Below are positions 1 to 11,209 of a stretch of DNA of 64,000 bases, piece after piece. The translations under genes and the position numbers were made by a program. The notes beneath the pieces were generated by a model. It was not told where the DNA came from, made no database searches, and saw only the letters and a list, made by a program, of their open reading frames with translations. Position 1 is the stretch's first letter. Each line of letters starts with the position of its first letter. Source of the stretch: Microvelia longipes (lineage: Eukaryota; Arthropoda; Insecta; Hemiptera; Veliidae); the NCBI GenBank assembly GCA_018340805.1, contig JACMZG010001913.1, forward strand, positions 24,890,729 to 24,954,728, read 5' to 3'.

Positions 1-545
1 ATATGTGACAGTTTCACGCTGTCACCACTTGACTGTACTACTTGAGCCTCCTGCATCCCATCAAATATTTGTTTTAAATCTTTGAGTGAGCCATCTATGT
101 TAATATTGTTTATCTATGATCCTAAGTGACGGAAGCGGTATTTTAATTTAAAACAAAAATCATGAATATATTTTTGTTTATAATGCTTGTTAGTTTTAAT
201 ATATAGCATACTATTAATAATAAAGTATTAATAAATCTTAATTAGTAAAATCAAATTTGTAAGAAAGCCTCTCAGACCCGCGAAGCGGGCCTGTGTGGAG
301 AGGCTGTGAAAATTCGCTAGGTACATGGCAAAATGCCATGTAACAAGAACAATAATGAAACAACACATCATACAAAACAACAACAATGTGGCCGCGAAGC
401 GGCCACAGGGAGGCCGCTCGGGCCGCGAAGCGGCCCGGTGGGCCGACGCCGCGGAGCGGACGAGGCGCGAAGCGCCGAGGCTGCGTAGCGGCTACGGGCC
501 GAAGGCCCGTATTTTTACATTATACTGTTTTAGCGAATTTTCATA
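1..545. repeat. copy A of a long direct repeat (with hairpin cluster)
   Basis: Bases from about 120 to 510 closely match 1630 to 2012. Both copies read GTGACGGAARCGGTATTTT, an AT-rich stretch with ATACTATTAATAATA, then a GC-rich block, then CATGGCAAAATGCCATG and a GC hairpin series. Weak open frames through the block are artefacts of the GC-rich hairpins. The repeat type is not recognised; no transposase or reverse transcriptase is visible in it. The first 120 bases hold nothing identifiable. Confidence 0.75.
277..510. repeat. GNA-triloop mini-hairpin cluster A
   Basis: Five GC-rich inverted repeats close on a GAA triloop: 277-289 (CCCGC GAA GCGGG), 388-406 (8-bp stem), 420-436 (7-bp stem), 464-476 (GGCGC GAA GCGCC) and 494-510 (ACGGGCC GAA GGCCCGT). 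A sixth hairpin, CATGGCA AAA TGCCATG, is at 324-340. d(GCGAAGC) is a known, unusually stable DNA mini-hairpin, so these should fold readily in single-stranded DNA. The block stands out as GC-rich in AT-rich surroundings. Confidence 0.85.
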
Positions 546-652
546 ATGAAAATGACGCTTATGAGGTTTTCGGATGACGGAAGTTGAGGGTGGGAGTGAG
601 TGGAATCAGTTCCTATTGGCTTCCTGATAACAAAAATATATGTCCGAAAAAA

Positions 653-831
<179 letters not shown>

Positions 832-1342
832 TTATTAAGAGTTTCTACCTTTCGTATGGCGGAACGATAACTCTCGAAGGCGTCTCAAATTGAAACGAAA
901 CTTTGCAAATCGCGAGATGTTGAGGAGGTTACGAGGCCTATTGTTTATAAAAACATTATGACGTCATCAACCAAAGTTATGACGTCATGAAAAAAAATTT
1001 TTGAAACTTAAAATGGCTTTAAAAACAAGGTATCTAGTATTTAGGTAGACGGCTAGCTGAATCGATTAAGACCAATTTCAGCTCAATCGAACCATCACAA
1101 ATGGCGCAATTGGTATACATATATATATATAATCTTGTATATATGTATACGTCTAGGTCAAAGACTCTTACGATATCTGTTGGGTTCAGTAGTGTTAGAG
1201 GGTGGGGATATAGTATAAAAGAGAGACCTCTACCTCTTGCTCCATCATGGTAAGCCTACTGTCCCAGAGAGACAGGGCAAAAATGGCTTCCACTGAACCA
1301 CGCCGAGCTAAGCAGACCCGTAAAGAGGAAGAACATCGAAGT

Positions 1343-1660
1343 AGTCTTTATATGGTCGAAGTTATTCTAAAACGAATATGACCAGTTTCAGCTCAATCGG
1401 ACAATCTTAAGTGACGCAAACGGTATTTTTATTTTAAATAATCATGAATATATTTTTTTCAACCTTAAAATTTTACTCAAATAAACAATTTGTTTACAAA
1501 AAAAAATTTGACATTTTTCTTTAAATTTTATAAACAATCATAAATGTAAGTACGAGTTGAAGTTGTCTTTATATGGTCGAAGTCATTCTAAAACCATTGC
1601 GACCGGTTTCAGCTCAATCAGACAATCTTTAGTGACGGAAACGGTATTTTTATTTAAAAA
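1343..1660. repeat. tandem partial copies of the 5' part of the direct repeat
   Basis: The module TCTTTATATGGTCGAAG, then RACCRGTTTCAGCTCAATC, then GTGACGSAAACGGTATTTT occurs at about 1345-1440 and again at about 1567-1660. A more diverged piece (CCAATTTCAGCTCAATCGA) lies at about 1070-1090. The second copy runs into copy B, so the unit extends upstream of the part shared with 120-510. Confidence 0.7.
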
Positions 1661-2040
1661 CAAAAATCATGAATAATATATTTTTGTTTATAATGTTTCT
1701 TAATTTTAATATTATAGCATACTATTAATAATAGAGTATTAATAAAATCTCAATTAGTAAAATAAAGTTTGTGAGAAAGCCACTCAGGCCCGCGAAGCGG
1801 GCCTGTGTGGAGAGGCTGTGAAAATTCGCTAGATACATGGCAAAATGCCATGTAACAAGAACAATAATGAAACAACACATAATACAAAACAACAACAACA
1901 TTTGCTTTGCGGCCACATGGCCGCAAAGCGGCCACAGGGAGGCCCCCGGGCCGCGGAGCGGACGAGGCGCGAAGCGCCGAGGCCGCGTAGCGGCAACGGG
2001 CCGAAGGCCCGTATTTCATGTAAATAGTTGTTTACTAATA
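1661..2040. repeat. copy B of the long direct repeat
   Basis: This is the second copy of the block at 120-510, highly similar but with diverged GC hairpins. Small open frames on both strands here lie over the hairpins and are not considered genes. Confidence 0.75.
1786..2012. repeat. GNA-triloop mini-hairpin cluster B
   Basis: Hairpins are at 1786-1804 (AGGCCCGC GAA GCGGGCCT, perfect 8-bp stem), 1904-1929 (GCTTTGCGGCCA CA TGGCCGCAAAGC, 12-bp stem), 1966-1978 (GGCGC GAA GCGCC), 1982-1994 (GCCGC GTA GCGGC) and 1996-2012 (ACGGGCC GAA GGCCCGT). Relative to cluster A, the stem of the first hairpin is repaired here and one loop is GTA. The C-GNA-G closure is kept although bases differ. Confidence 0.85.
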
Positions 2041-2062
2041 TTACGCCTGTAAAAAATAGCAT

Positions 2063-3107
2063 ATGTTACACGACTGGAAATGACTTTTGTTTACCTCATA
2101 CCAACTTCATTTTTACGAGATGAAGTACTGGATCTTTCTCTAATTTGGCTCATTTTGTATGCCCAACTGTTTCTAAATGTACAAGCCCTTGTGTCTTTTA
2201 GCTTTAAATACCAAATAATTTGATACAAGTCAAATTTAATCTAAATTCGTCACAAAAGCTGGAATAATGTCGGATTTTCCGCCATTCTCCTAAGAGTAAA
2301 TGAAGCTAATTATATCTATAATGCAAATGTTTCATTTTTTACTTATTCTTTTTTATTTTAAATATCCGTTTTATTGTCTAGAGCAGTTTATTTTAGTAAA
2401 AGAAATCTTTTTTTTCTTTTTGTTAAACAAAAATAAAAGTTGTAATTAAAAAGAGGAGTAAAATATCTTTTCAATACCATTAGGGTAAGAAGAAAAAGAA
2501 GCAGCGAGTAGATCCCTTACCTTTCAGTAATAATACAAATAAATCAATCTTTGATTAATTGCAAAAAGTAAAAGAAAAACTCTTTATTCTATTTTTTTAT
2601 ACTTTTTCTCATTTATTGAATAGGAAAAGTATTATGATCACAATAAAAGATTATGCTTTTATAAAAGATTTCACCAGAATTTAAGGAATTAAACATTTTT
2701 ATGACGTCATGAGTGTTTTTATCGTGTTCTCTTCGTGTGGGGTTGTTTTATGCATAACTCGTTTTGTGTTTATCCTTGAGATTTGAAATCCGTAGCGAAA
2801 ATCAATCTTTCAGTCTAATCTCAATAAGTTTACGTAAGAGGAAAAGAACACCGCTTTCTCTTATTGTGTTATTTTACAGTCTTAAGATTTTAAATAAATG
2901 GTAAATTAAAATCTGGCTCCGGAAACACATATATGATTATGAGTTATCAAGCCACTACATGGCCATTAATTTGTATCGTCCTATTAATAACGAGAAATGT
3001 GGACTGATGGAACCTATCTTGAATGTTACATTTTGCTTGTTACTTCCCTATCTATCTGCCGCTTAGTTATTTTACCATGGTTTATTTTAATGACACCAAC
3101 CTGTGTA
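2063..3107. other. AT-rich intergenic DNA, one weak dispersed repeat
   Basis: No gene is seen. About 2620-2790 (AATAGGAAAAGTATTATG ... GACGTCATGAGTGTTTTTATCGTG) is a decayed copy of the dispersed repeat best preserved at 57440-58090. Confidence 0.6.
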
Positions 3108-3549
3108 TAAGGTGCGGTCGAATATCCACGGCCTTCTAGAACATTGGATCAACAACAAACTTTTTTTATAACTTTTTTTTCAAAATTTTCAGTAATTAGC
3201 CGGATTTGTGATAAATGAAGCCTATTTCCGTAATCTGCACGCTCTTTTGGTTAATCTCAAAGAGTATTTACATTTACTCAACGATTTATTTTTAATCTAA
3301 CTTGGTACATACATAACTACTGTTAGACGTCAATGTTAACAAATATGACATGTCAAAATATAACACAAAATATTGACGTCTAACAGTAGTTATGTATGTA
3401 CTAAGTTAGATTAAAAATAAATCGTTGAGTGAATGTAAATACTTTTTGAGATTAACCAAAAGAGCGTGCAGAACAAAAAATTAATGAAAAAAAAAAGTTT
3501 GTTGGTGATCCAATGTTCTAGAAAGCCGTGGATATTCGACCGCGCCTTA
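3108..3549. mobile_element. foldback/MITE-like inverted repeat
   Basis: The two arms are inverted copies. They share outer ends TAAGGYGCGGTCGAATATCC, then GGATCAMCAACAAACTTTTT, GAGATTAACCAAAAGAGCGT and GACGTCTAACAGTAGTTATG. Arms run roughly 3108-3337 and 3372-3549 around a short AT-rich centre. TA dinucleotides flank both ends (3106-3107 and 3550-3551), as expected of a mariner-type target duplication. The left arm has about 50 extra bases, so the arms are not equal. No transposase is present. Confidence 0.8.
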
Positions 3550-3551
3550 TA

Positions 3552-3954
3552 ACCTTAGCTCCCACTGAAGATATCTCGAGGAAATTAGCATTTGTCTCCG
3601 TGCCCCTTAATAGGCTACTAATAGTTTAAATAGTTCATTGTCTTCGCTAGTAATCAACAGTCAATTAAAAGGTATCGTGTTTACAAAAATGTATTTTAGA
3701 GCAAAATAACTTTGATTGTTTCATAAACAACATATTAATCGAAACAATTTAGAACTAATGTCACAAAATATAATATTAATATAAAATAATATTTAAGAAA
3801 TATTTAAACAAATTTGTTTTAGAAAAATTGTTCTATAAAATAGCTCGTATATTGGGAGATGGATTCAGGACTGTAATCAAATTCTTTTAAAGAGCATTAA
3901 CTGAGTTTTAATTTAGTGCAAGTAATGGTGTGCATAGTTTAATAAACCGATGGG
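3552..3954. other. AT-rich DNA without identifiable features
   Basis: I see no coding, RNA or repeat signal here. Confidence 0.5.
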
Positions 3955-4110
3955 ATAAATAAGAGCATTTTTGCTTAAGTTGCTCACTAATACTTCTGCT
4001 TAAGTTATAAAGCATAAACTGGAAGCAAAAATGGATCGCTAAGCTCGGAAGCACCCTTTTTTAAAGAAAATTCGCCCGGCATACGGTCCTCCGCGCAAGA
4101 AGTTTTAAAA
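3955..4110. repeat. decayed copy of the foldback arm seen at 17417-17828
   Basis: TTATAAAGCATAAACTGGA, then GCAAAAATGGATCGCTAAGC and CGGAAGCACCC, then GCATACGGTCCTCCGCGCAAGAA, align in order with the right arm of the foldback element at 17640-17828 (ATGAAGCATAAATCGGA, GCAAGAAATGGATTCTTTAGC, CGGAAACACGC, GCATGCGGACTACCACGCAAGAA). A diverged relative may also lie at 30230-30420. Confidence 0.65.
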
Positions 4111-4838
4111 CTCCTTAAAGGTTTTTACCTAGTTGGCAGTTGCTCTGTGTTTATACCAATTTTATCGCGGACTAGTTCATTAGAAGCCGAGCTATTCGTG
4201 ATGATACCTTTGAAATGCACCTCAACAAACAAATGCTTTTCTAAACTTAGTTATTAAAATTTAAATAAGCAATTCAGTTTTCAATTTAATTTCCAACAGC
4301 TTTTCTCACAAATTAAATCCTTTTTTGAGTAACTAAAGAACCTGATTGATAGAAATGACCTTTTAAAGTTGGGAAAGAAAATGATTTTATTCCTTGCTGA
4401 ACTGAGTCCCATCTTAAACTTTCATCAACTTATTTTACTTTTTGATCTAAACTTTTTTAATAAACTAGACGCAAAGTTTTTTCTTCTTATTCAAATCCTA
4501 ATCCTGGTCTTTTATCCCTTTATTACTGTTGCATAATTCTTTATATATTTCTATGAATAAAAAATCATTCTTTCTTTTTGGTAACTATTTTTACTTTTGA
4601 TTTTTTACTTTTATTATTTATACTGTAGGTATATAGGGAAAGTATTTTGTTTTCTGAATCTCAAGATATATTAAAATATAAATAGACGATTTCGTTATTG
4701 TGAGGAAGAACCAGGCGAATCAAATCATCAGAGAAAACGTTCAGAGAGACCCCGTACCCAATATTTTTTGTCAAAGTATATTGTGAATTTAAGTATTAAT
4801 CAAGTATTGGTCTTTTCAATAGATTATTAAAAAAGTAA

Positions 4839-4870
4839 TACAATTCAGACGAACTATCGTCTGAATTGTA
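4839..4870. repeat. perfect 14-bp-stem hairpin
   Basis: TACAATTCAGACGA, loop ACTA, TCGTCTGAATTGTA: a perfect stem with a 4-base loop in non-coding DNA. It is not followed by a T run, so no terminator role is suggested. It may be the centre of an old palindromic insertion. Confidence 0.9.
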
Positions 4871-5042
4871 ATGGAAACCTATCGTTTTTGAAAACGAATC
4901 TAATATAACGGAAGAAGTAAGTATCTGCTCCCGCAGAGTATTTCTTGTAATTAATTGTGTTAGACATAGTAAGACATAGTCTTATGTCCTTCTAATTCTG
5001 CTGTCGGTACAGGAGGCTACTTGGCGGCATTCGCGCTTTGCT

Positions 5043-5061
5043 GTTGCCACTTAGTGGCAAC
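5043..5061. repeat. short GC-rich palindrome
   Basis: GTTGCCACT T AGTGGCAAC is a 9-bp perfect stem with a one-base centre, inside a locally GC-richer patch (about 5000-5080). Confidence 0.85.
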
Positions 5062-8000
5062 ATTGTCGTTGTTCTGTGTCAGTTTGTCATATTATTACAT
5101 TAGAAGGGGTATATTGCTACAATGTATGGGCAATAGAGATAATATTCAAATGTATTTTTCAAAAACTTAACATAAAATTTGATGTATTATTAAACCTGAT
5201 GATATTCACTTGTTATCGTTGTTCTGCATGCTTTATATAGTAACACGTACTATACTAAGTTTAAAGATGATTCAACAGTTGTTTAATTTTAGCTTTTTTT
5301 AAATTTGCTAATTATTTATTGTCGTTTAATGGCATAGGTGTTTGTGCCAAGTTTGTTTCTTTCATATCGGAGAAAGTGTTTGAAAGTTATATCCAGAAGG
5401 AATGTTTAGGAACTCATGTTCGTAATAAGTAAGTCCCTTTTTAGGCAAAACCTTCTCCTCATTTCCTCTTCTATTACCTATATTCTCATTTTTTTTTTGG
5501 AGATTCGTTATAACTTTTTTCAAGTTTTTTCCGTAATTTTCAGAATTGTTAATGCTAATTCCTTTATCAGGAAATAGTGAAAATAATGATTTTTCAATTA
5601 TAATTTTCATAGAAAAGGCATTGTTTCGCCGAGGTTTTGTTTGCCATCTTGATGAAGAAAGTAATTAACCAACATTGAGATAGAGAAAGGCAGTGTAGCC
5701 AAAAATGCTGAAAGCAATACTTTATGCTCGATAGAGAACAATAGGTACCATATCCAAGTGCGTGACCCCTCTCGTTTTTAAAGCCCAAGCTGTATTATAT
5801 GCCTTGATTTTCATTTATTACATAGAATTCTATATAGCGAGTCTCTTAAAATAGCGATAATTTATGTTTTAAGACTCTCCAATGAATCCTTTTTGAATTT
5901 ATAAATAAATATCCTTTACAATGAAATGATCCTTTCTTAAAATAACTTAACAAAAACAGAAGAAGTGCCGATACTTGACCAGCATGACTAGAATAATTTA
6001 TTCATTTTTAAAACTACACTCAACTAATTTCTAACCAACCTCAGCTATTCGTTTCTTAAGAATTTAGTTATTATACAGGGTGGTGCATTTCATATACATC
6101 AACCTGATTACTCAGTTCTGTACAGAGCTATAGTGATAAAATTGGTATTTACCCCACTAACTCACTGGGAATTTAAATATAGGTGATAACTTTACAGCCC
6201 TCGTCGTGTCATTGAGACTAGAAGTTATTCACTAATATAATCTTATTAGTTGAGAGCTCGAGTGTTGCCACGCCTGGTGATGATGGCGTTGAGTCGAAAC
6301 CGGTCCAGGGATATTCATAATCAACAGCAAGTATCGACGGTAGCTCATATATCAATAAAATTTTTCCCTCATCGTCCTTTTTTTTTTCTTATTTCTGAGT
6401 GTTGATTAAAAAGAAGAAAATAATCCTATTTCTATTTTATTAATTTTATAATTTATTTTTTAAAAGTCTTCTATTTTTTTTTAAATTTGCATTGTTTTGA
6501 GATTAATAGTATTAAACTATTATCATGTTATAAGAGTTTATAATAATGTCGAATCAATAATTCATTTGTATTCCTATGAAAATATAATACAATAGAGGCT
6601 CTATTTTTCAGACTAAAAAATAAATTTAAATAGGCATTAATGTATTATATGGAGTGGATGTATTTCGTATATTACACATAAATAAACGATGATTTTTACT
6701 CTTTAGAGAGAGCTTTAAGTTCATTGTTCTGAAAATTATATTTAAATTGATTTTCATACTAATAAATTTCCCGTATTTATTTTCCTAATCTCAAAAGTAG
6801 ATTTATTAAAATGAATACAATAGAAAAAGAAATCAGATTTATTTTATAGAGGTAAGTATTGAGTTGAAATCTAGTGATACCATAAATCACTTGTGGAGAA
6901 CGTAGTTATAATGTGTGTGTTTGAAAAAGAGTCGCCCCTCGGCGCCTTATAGGATTAGGGCGCACACCCTATAGGGGTTAGGGCGCTCGAATAGGGTTAG
7001 AATGTTAAAATAAGGTCTGGGGGAGAGAGCCTAGCGAGAATGATAAATTTTGGTCAGAAATGGATTTCTCTGTTGCTGCTTTAGATAGCAGAGTGGGTTT
7101 TTTTCTTAACATTTTTTTTTTTTAATTTATCATATTTTCTTTTATCAAGTATATTTTATAAGGAGATAATTTGTCAAAAAGATGTAGGTATAAGAGTTTT
7201 TTTTTAAAGAAATATGAGTAGATAGTGAGTTAGTGCGAGTGGTGATAAGTAGCTATGATGTGAGTAAAAGCATGTGTGATAAGTTTTATAAATGATCTCG
7301 TTAATGTCTTCTTAATATCTTAACTTGCTAAGTTCTGATCGAATCTTTCAAATTTCATCTTCTCTAAGATAAGAAACATACTGGTTCTAATATTTTTTTC
7401 TGTGTAATAATTTAGCACGCCAAAATATATGGACCGTGAAGATTTGATAGAAAATCGTTTTGGAAGTGTGATGTTAAAGCTTTTTGGTCAAGAATGTTCT
7501 GAGTGATTTTAATCATGCTGTCTGTGTGTGCGTCTGATAATGCTATGGTTTGCGTGTGTGCGTGTGTGTGTGATAATGCTATGTAGTTAAACCTTGGCCC
7601 AAAAGTCGGACATTAAGTCTAGTTGTTCTGCTCAGAAGATGATAATGCCCCAAAATTTGACCAATCGAGTTAAAATTACACCAACACTAATGTACTTCTT
7701 TAGTAGGTAGATCAACCCGCAAAATTTCATTTTGATATTAGACACGAACGGCATATACAATATCACTATTAGACTTTCCTATTACTTAATGCTATCGTAT
7801 TACTTTAGGCTAATTAAGTTGACTTTATCCCACATCAGTTTAATCATTAAGTGAGAAACTACTGATTCAACTTGCTTTTATATTGTATCTATTAATGTCA
7901 TAGTCCATATTATAGTATAAACCTAGGACTCTAGGTAAATTTCAATAATAAACCCTGAAGAGGAATCAAGTCCTTAAAGCAATTAAGATAATTATCTGTC

Positions 8001-8859
8001 TATACATTCTCGATTCCGGAATGACAGTGAGAATCTCTTTCTGACCCCATTGTCTCCTGCCCATATGTCTCTGTAAACAATGTCTAACACAAACACTATT
8101 ATATAAGCAACATGTGAGTACTGAATATTCAATAATCCCTATAAAATGTGAGACCTCTGAGTCACCTTTTATTTATTTTGTGTAAATATATAAACGCCCG
8201 TTATTGGTCCTTTCGACCTATGAGTGTATTAAATCTGCGGTAACCACCTTCAGGTGGCTTGTATTCACTATACTAAAAATATTATTTATAGTTGGCGACA
8301 TTTTTTTATTCCAAATACTTTTCATTCAGGAGGTCTGTAATGCAAACTCTAGATTTCTAGTATTGAAATTGAGTATTTTTTCGATTACTGCCGAATTATT
8401 ATTCTTATGCTTTTACGTATTATTATATTATTCTTACGTTAGGTGTCATCAAATTTTAATAAAGTTGATCGTCGCAGTTCTAAAATAATAAATCTGTAAA
8501 AGCTACTGATGTTTGGAATGAAACGGGCCCATTTCTAACCTGGACTCGTAGCTACCCCGCGTGCAAGGTGAATATTTAATTTGCCTTTTTTCGTGTATCT
8601 AGTAAATATATTGACGGATTAATATTTTTTAATTGCTACAAAAATATAAAACTTAAATTTTGAAACGTAATAGTCAATATCTGCAAAAATATCAAAATAA
8701 AATCTTGTGGATCGATTGTTATCCTCTAGATATTAGTTTTGTGACAAATTTTGAACTCGATCGGTCAAAATTTCCGATTTCTAATGAATGTTTTAATGTT
8801 TAATGACTACTCAATATAGGTTATAGTAGTCTGAAAATCTAAAGTCAGATTTTTGTGCT
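5062..8859. other. AT-rich DNA with no recognisable gene
   Basis: Short open frames on the - strand at 5362-5610 and 5594-5788, and on the + strand at 8204-8488 (hydrophobic, no ATG), match no family I know and lack splice or initiation context. About 6940-7010 has three degenerate GGATTAGGGCGC-like units. About 7520-7582 is a TG-rich stretch with a duplicated TGATAATGCTATG. Nothing else stands out. Confidence 0.5.
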
Positions 8860-9065
8860 AGTTTTCAACTCTTTATTATTAAAACTGCGGAAGTTATGTG
8901 TGAAACATACAATACACAAACCTAGACAGATAAACAGCATGATGAAAACCACTCAAAACGTGGTTGAAACCTTGGTTTGGGATCTCTTGGGTGAACGCAA
9001 TACATTTCCTCATACCTACAAAGATATAGGTGAGGAAAACGAGCGATATTTTATTGAAATGCTTG
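8860..9065 (-). repeat. dispersed repeat family A (antisense copy)
   Basis: On the - strand this reads CCTCACCTATATCTTTGTAGG, then ACCAAGGTTTCAACCACG and TTTTGAGTGGTTTTCATC. These align with the 5' part of the copy at 57440-57660. The 74-residue open frame across it is an artefact. Confidence 0.65.
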
Positions 9066-9190
9066 TTTTCATGCTTTAAAATCTATCCCCTCCGCAAAAT
9101 TTTAGTTTATAGTTTTAACAGTGGCGCTTATACTATTTTGTGATTTTTTGGTTCTTTAAAAAACTTTGTATGACCCCGTTTCTTATCGAT

Positions 9191-9610
9191 CAAGAGCCCA
9201 GGGGTGTTTTGTTTATAAAAAGTGTATTGGCTGGAACCGGTCTCAATGTTTCGTAAATACCTCTCTGAATAAGGATCTGCAATTCTGCCGACTCGTATCG
9301 GATGGGTGTCCCAGGCAGAACGCACTTTAGGGGTCAAAGGTTCTGCCTGGGACACACATCCGATACGAGTCGGCAGAATTGCAGATCCTTGTTCAGGAAG
9401 GTATTTACGAAAAATTAAACCCGTTTCCAGCCATTACACTTTTTATTAACTTGGGTGGTAAATTTGACCTGTAAAGTGCGTTCTCCCTGGGACACCCATC
9501 CGACACGAGTCTGCAGAATTGCAGATACTTGTTAAGAAAGATATTTACGAAAAATTGAGACCGGTTCCTGCCATTACACTTTTTATGAACAAAACACCCC
9601 TGGGCTCTTG
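9191..9610. mobile_element. three-armed foldback element
   Basis: The outer arms (about 9191-9327 and 9475-9610) are near-perfect inverted copies containing CAAGAGCCCAGGGGTGTTTT, ACCGGTCTCAAT, TACGAAAAAT (as the complement), GCAGAATTGCAGAT and GTGTCCCAG. A third copy of the module lies between them at about 9340-9440 in the same orientation as the right arm. Two minus-strand open frames here (9128-9355, 9405-9665) are products of the repeats. No transposase is seen. Confidence 0.85.
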
Positions 9611-9669
9611 GTCTGTTATTAAGAATCTTAATAAGTATAAATAGCATATAATTTTTATTTCTCATATTT

Positions 9670-9800
9670 TTCTGCTGTAGGTATATGGCAAAAGAATTAT
9701 GTTTACCCTAGAATTCCGAGACCGGGATTTCAACATAATCACCCGAATTGGGCTCTTTTATGTAGTTCCAAGTAGTTTGGTAGCTGATGCGTTCATTTCC
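9670..9800 (+). repeat. dispersed repeat family A (5' fragment)
   Basis: GCTGTAGGTATATGGCAAAAG, then AGAATTCCGAGACCGGGATTTCA, matches the 5' end of the family A copy at 57440. It is truncated after about 100 bases. Confidence 0.6.
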
Positions 9801-10399
9801 GAAAGATATAGTTGTACAGAACTTATTTCTCAGGAATTATTATATAAGAATACGGTTCTATGTCGTAGATCTAATAAAAATTGCTAAGATTTAGAGGTAA
9901 TAAAATTTTATATCTTAAATTACTACTTTGAATTTTCATAAATAATATTGCTCAGCTGGAAATGGTAAAAGGGCCTATAATAATGGAAAGCCTCAACTAG
10001 AATTAATAAATAGTATAAACTAGGCCGAAGGAGGATGCTTTATACAAATCTAGCCAAGATATTGGAAAATTTAACGAACCAATCTAAAGAGCCAATCATA
10101 GAGCTTAAGAGATGGAAAGAATAATTTTTTCACCAATATTACTAAATATTTATTATATGTAAATATATGTAATATTAAATATTTAATATTACTAATATTT
10201 TATTTATACTAGTTTATTTTTAACTGAATACTTAAAGCTATAAAACTATAATCCTTTTGAATAACGTTTATGAATGGTTAAGTGTTGTGATCTTAAAAGT
10301 TGAATTGTTATCGACACTACTTTAAAAATATTTTTTCCTAGAGTTGAATCATTAATCCAAAATATTGACGTAGCAAAAGTTTCAAAATCCATAAAACGT

Positions 10400-10870
10400 G
10401 AAAAATTTGTTGAGGTTTAGCACACATGCAGGCTTTTATAAGACCATCATGTATGTCGAGTTTGATCTCATTATCAGCATTAAATTAAGTTTTGTTGCAT
10501 GACTTGTGAATATTTTGCTTAGAAATTTGAAAAAAATCGGTGAATAATCTAATTCAGCTGAAATTTGGTACAAGTATAAATACCCCTTTATATATAAAAT
10601 AGGGATACTAAGTTGCGTTACAATACGGCTAGAAATCGAAGGTTTTTTAATTTTTCTCATAAAATTAAAACACCATAGTGCGAGTTCACTGCCTGGATGG
10701 GTGACCGGTGAGAATAATAATGTATTTACAGTCTGAGGACGAGTGAAGCGAGTTCAAAGACGTTTTACTGTGTTGACGATTTGTATCTTCTGAGAGCGTG
10801 CGAAGCTAGTCCGAAGTTGTGAGGATGAGCGTAGCCTATTCGTTGTGATGATAAAATGTTCCGAGCAATC
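10400..10870 (+). repeat. 5S-rRNA-derived repeat, copy 1
   Basis: Bases 10684-10712 read GTTCACTGCCTGGATGGGTGACCGGTGAGAAT, matching the 3' part of the 5S rRNA internal control region (box C, GGATGGGTGACC). The family-specific body follows: GACGAGTGAAGCGAG, TCAAAGACGTTTTACTGT, and a second GCGAAGCTAGTCCGAAGT segment. Upstream bases (CTGAAATTTGGTACAAGTAT) match the corresponding segment of other copies. Confidence 0.75.
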
Positions 10871-11046
10871 CAATTTCTTTAATTTTATATGAATTTTATA
10901 GTAGTACACTTTGTTGTAAACTATTATACCTGTCTTTCGATAAATTAAATGTACCTGTATTAATTGAACTCATAGGTAACAATTTATGTGATTGAACATA
11001 AATTTATTATTTAAAACCGTTAATTTTTGAGGTGATTTTGTTTCAG

Positions 11047-11181
11047 GTGTCGACAGGTCGGGGAAGTGTTGCTCATCTTTATAATTTAGAAGTAGTCGTA
11101 CCAACAGCTTTTATTGTTGGTAATGGGGAGTACCATATTGGACAGGGAAGCACCATCAGTCTTGTCTGTGTTATTGAAAAT
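11047..11181 (+). CDS. dpr12: dpr-family exon: end of Ig1 / start of Ig2
   Basis: This 135-base exon reads 45 codons in phase 0. It is preceded by a pyrimidine-rich acceptor ending in TTTCAG and followed by the donor GTAAGT. It begins VSTGRG, matching the point just after the F-strand cysteine of Ig1 (YECQ|VST) in Dpr proteins. It continues through VVVPTAFIVG and IGQGSTISLVCVIEN, the inter-domain linker and the B strand of the second Ig domain with its first disulphide cysteine. Dpr proteins are GPI-anchored or membrane-bound neuronal surface receptors that bind DIP partners in synaptic matching. The start is fixed by the splice site, not an ATG. The upstream Ig1 exon was not found in the window. 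Assignment to Dpr rather than another two-Ig protein is firm; the dpr12 paralogue is inferred from remembered family sequence. The zig-8-like name used in some insects refers to the same family. Confidence 0.85.
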
Positions 11182-11209
11182 GTAAGTGTCTTATATTTAT
11201 TTACTGTAT

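Noticed and set aside
325..577. Overlapping basic GC-rich open frames at 325-577 and 1725-2062
   Set aside because: They read through palindromic GC hairpins on both strands; no initiation context or homology.
5362..5788. Two overlapping minus-strand frames, possible broken gene
   Set aside because: Frames do not join into a recognisable protein; kept only as unrecognised DNA.
8204..8488. Hydrophobic 94-residue open frame, possible receptor-like protein
   Set aside because: Begins with TTG, composition is what AT-rich random DNA gives, no recognisable receptor motif or splice sites.
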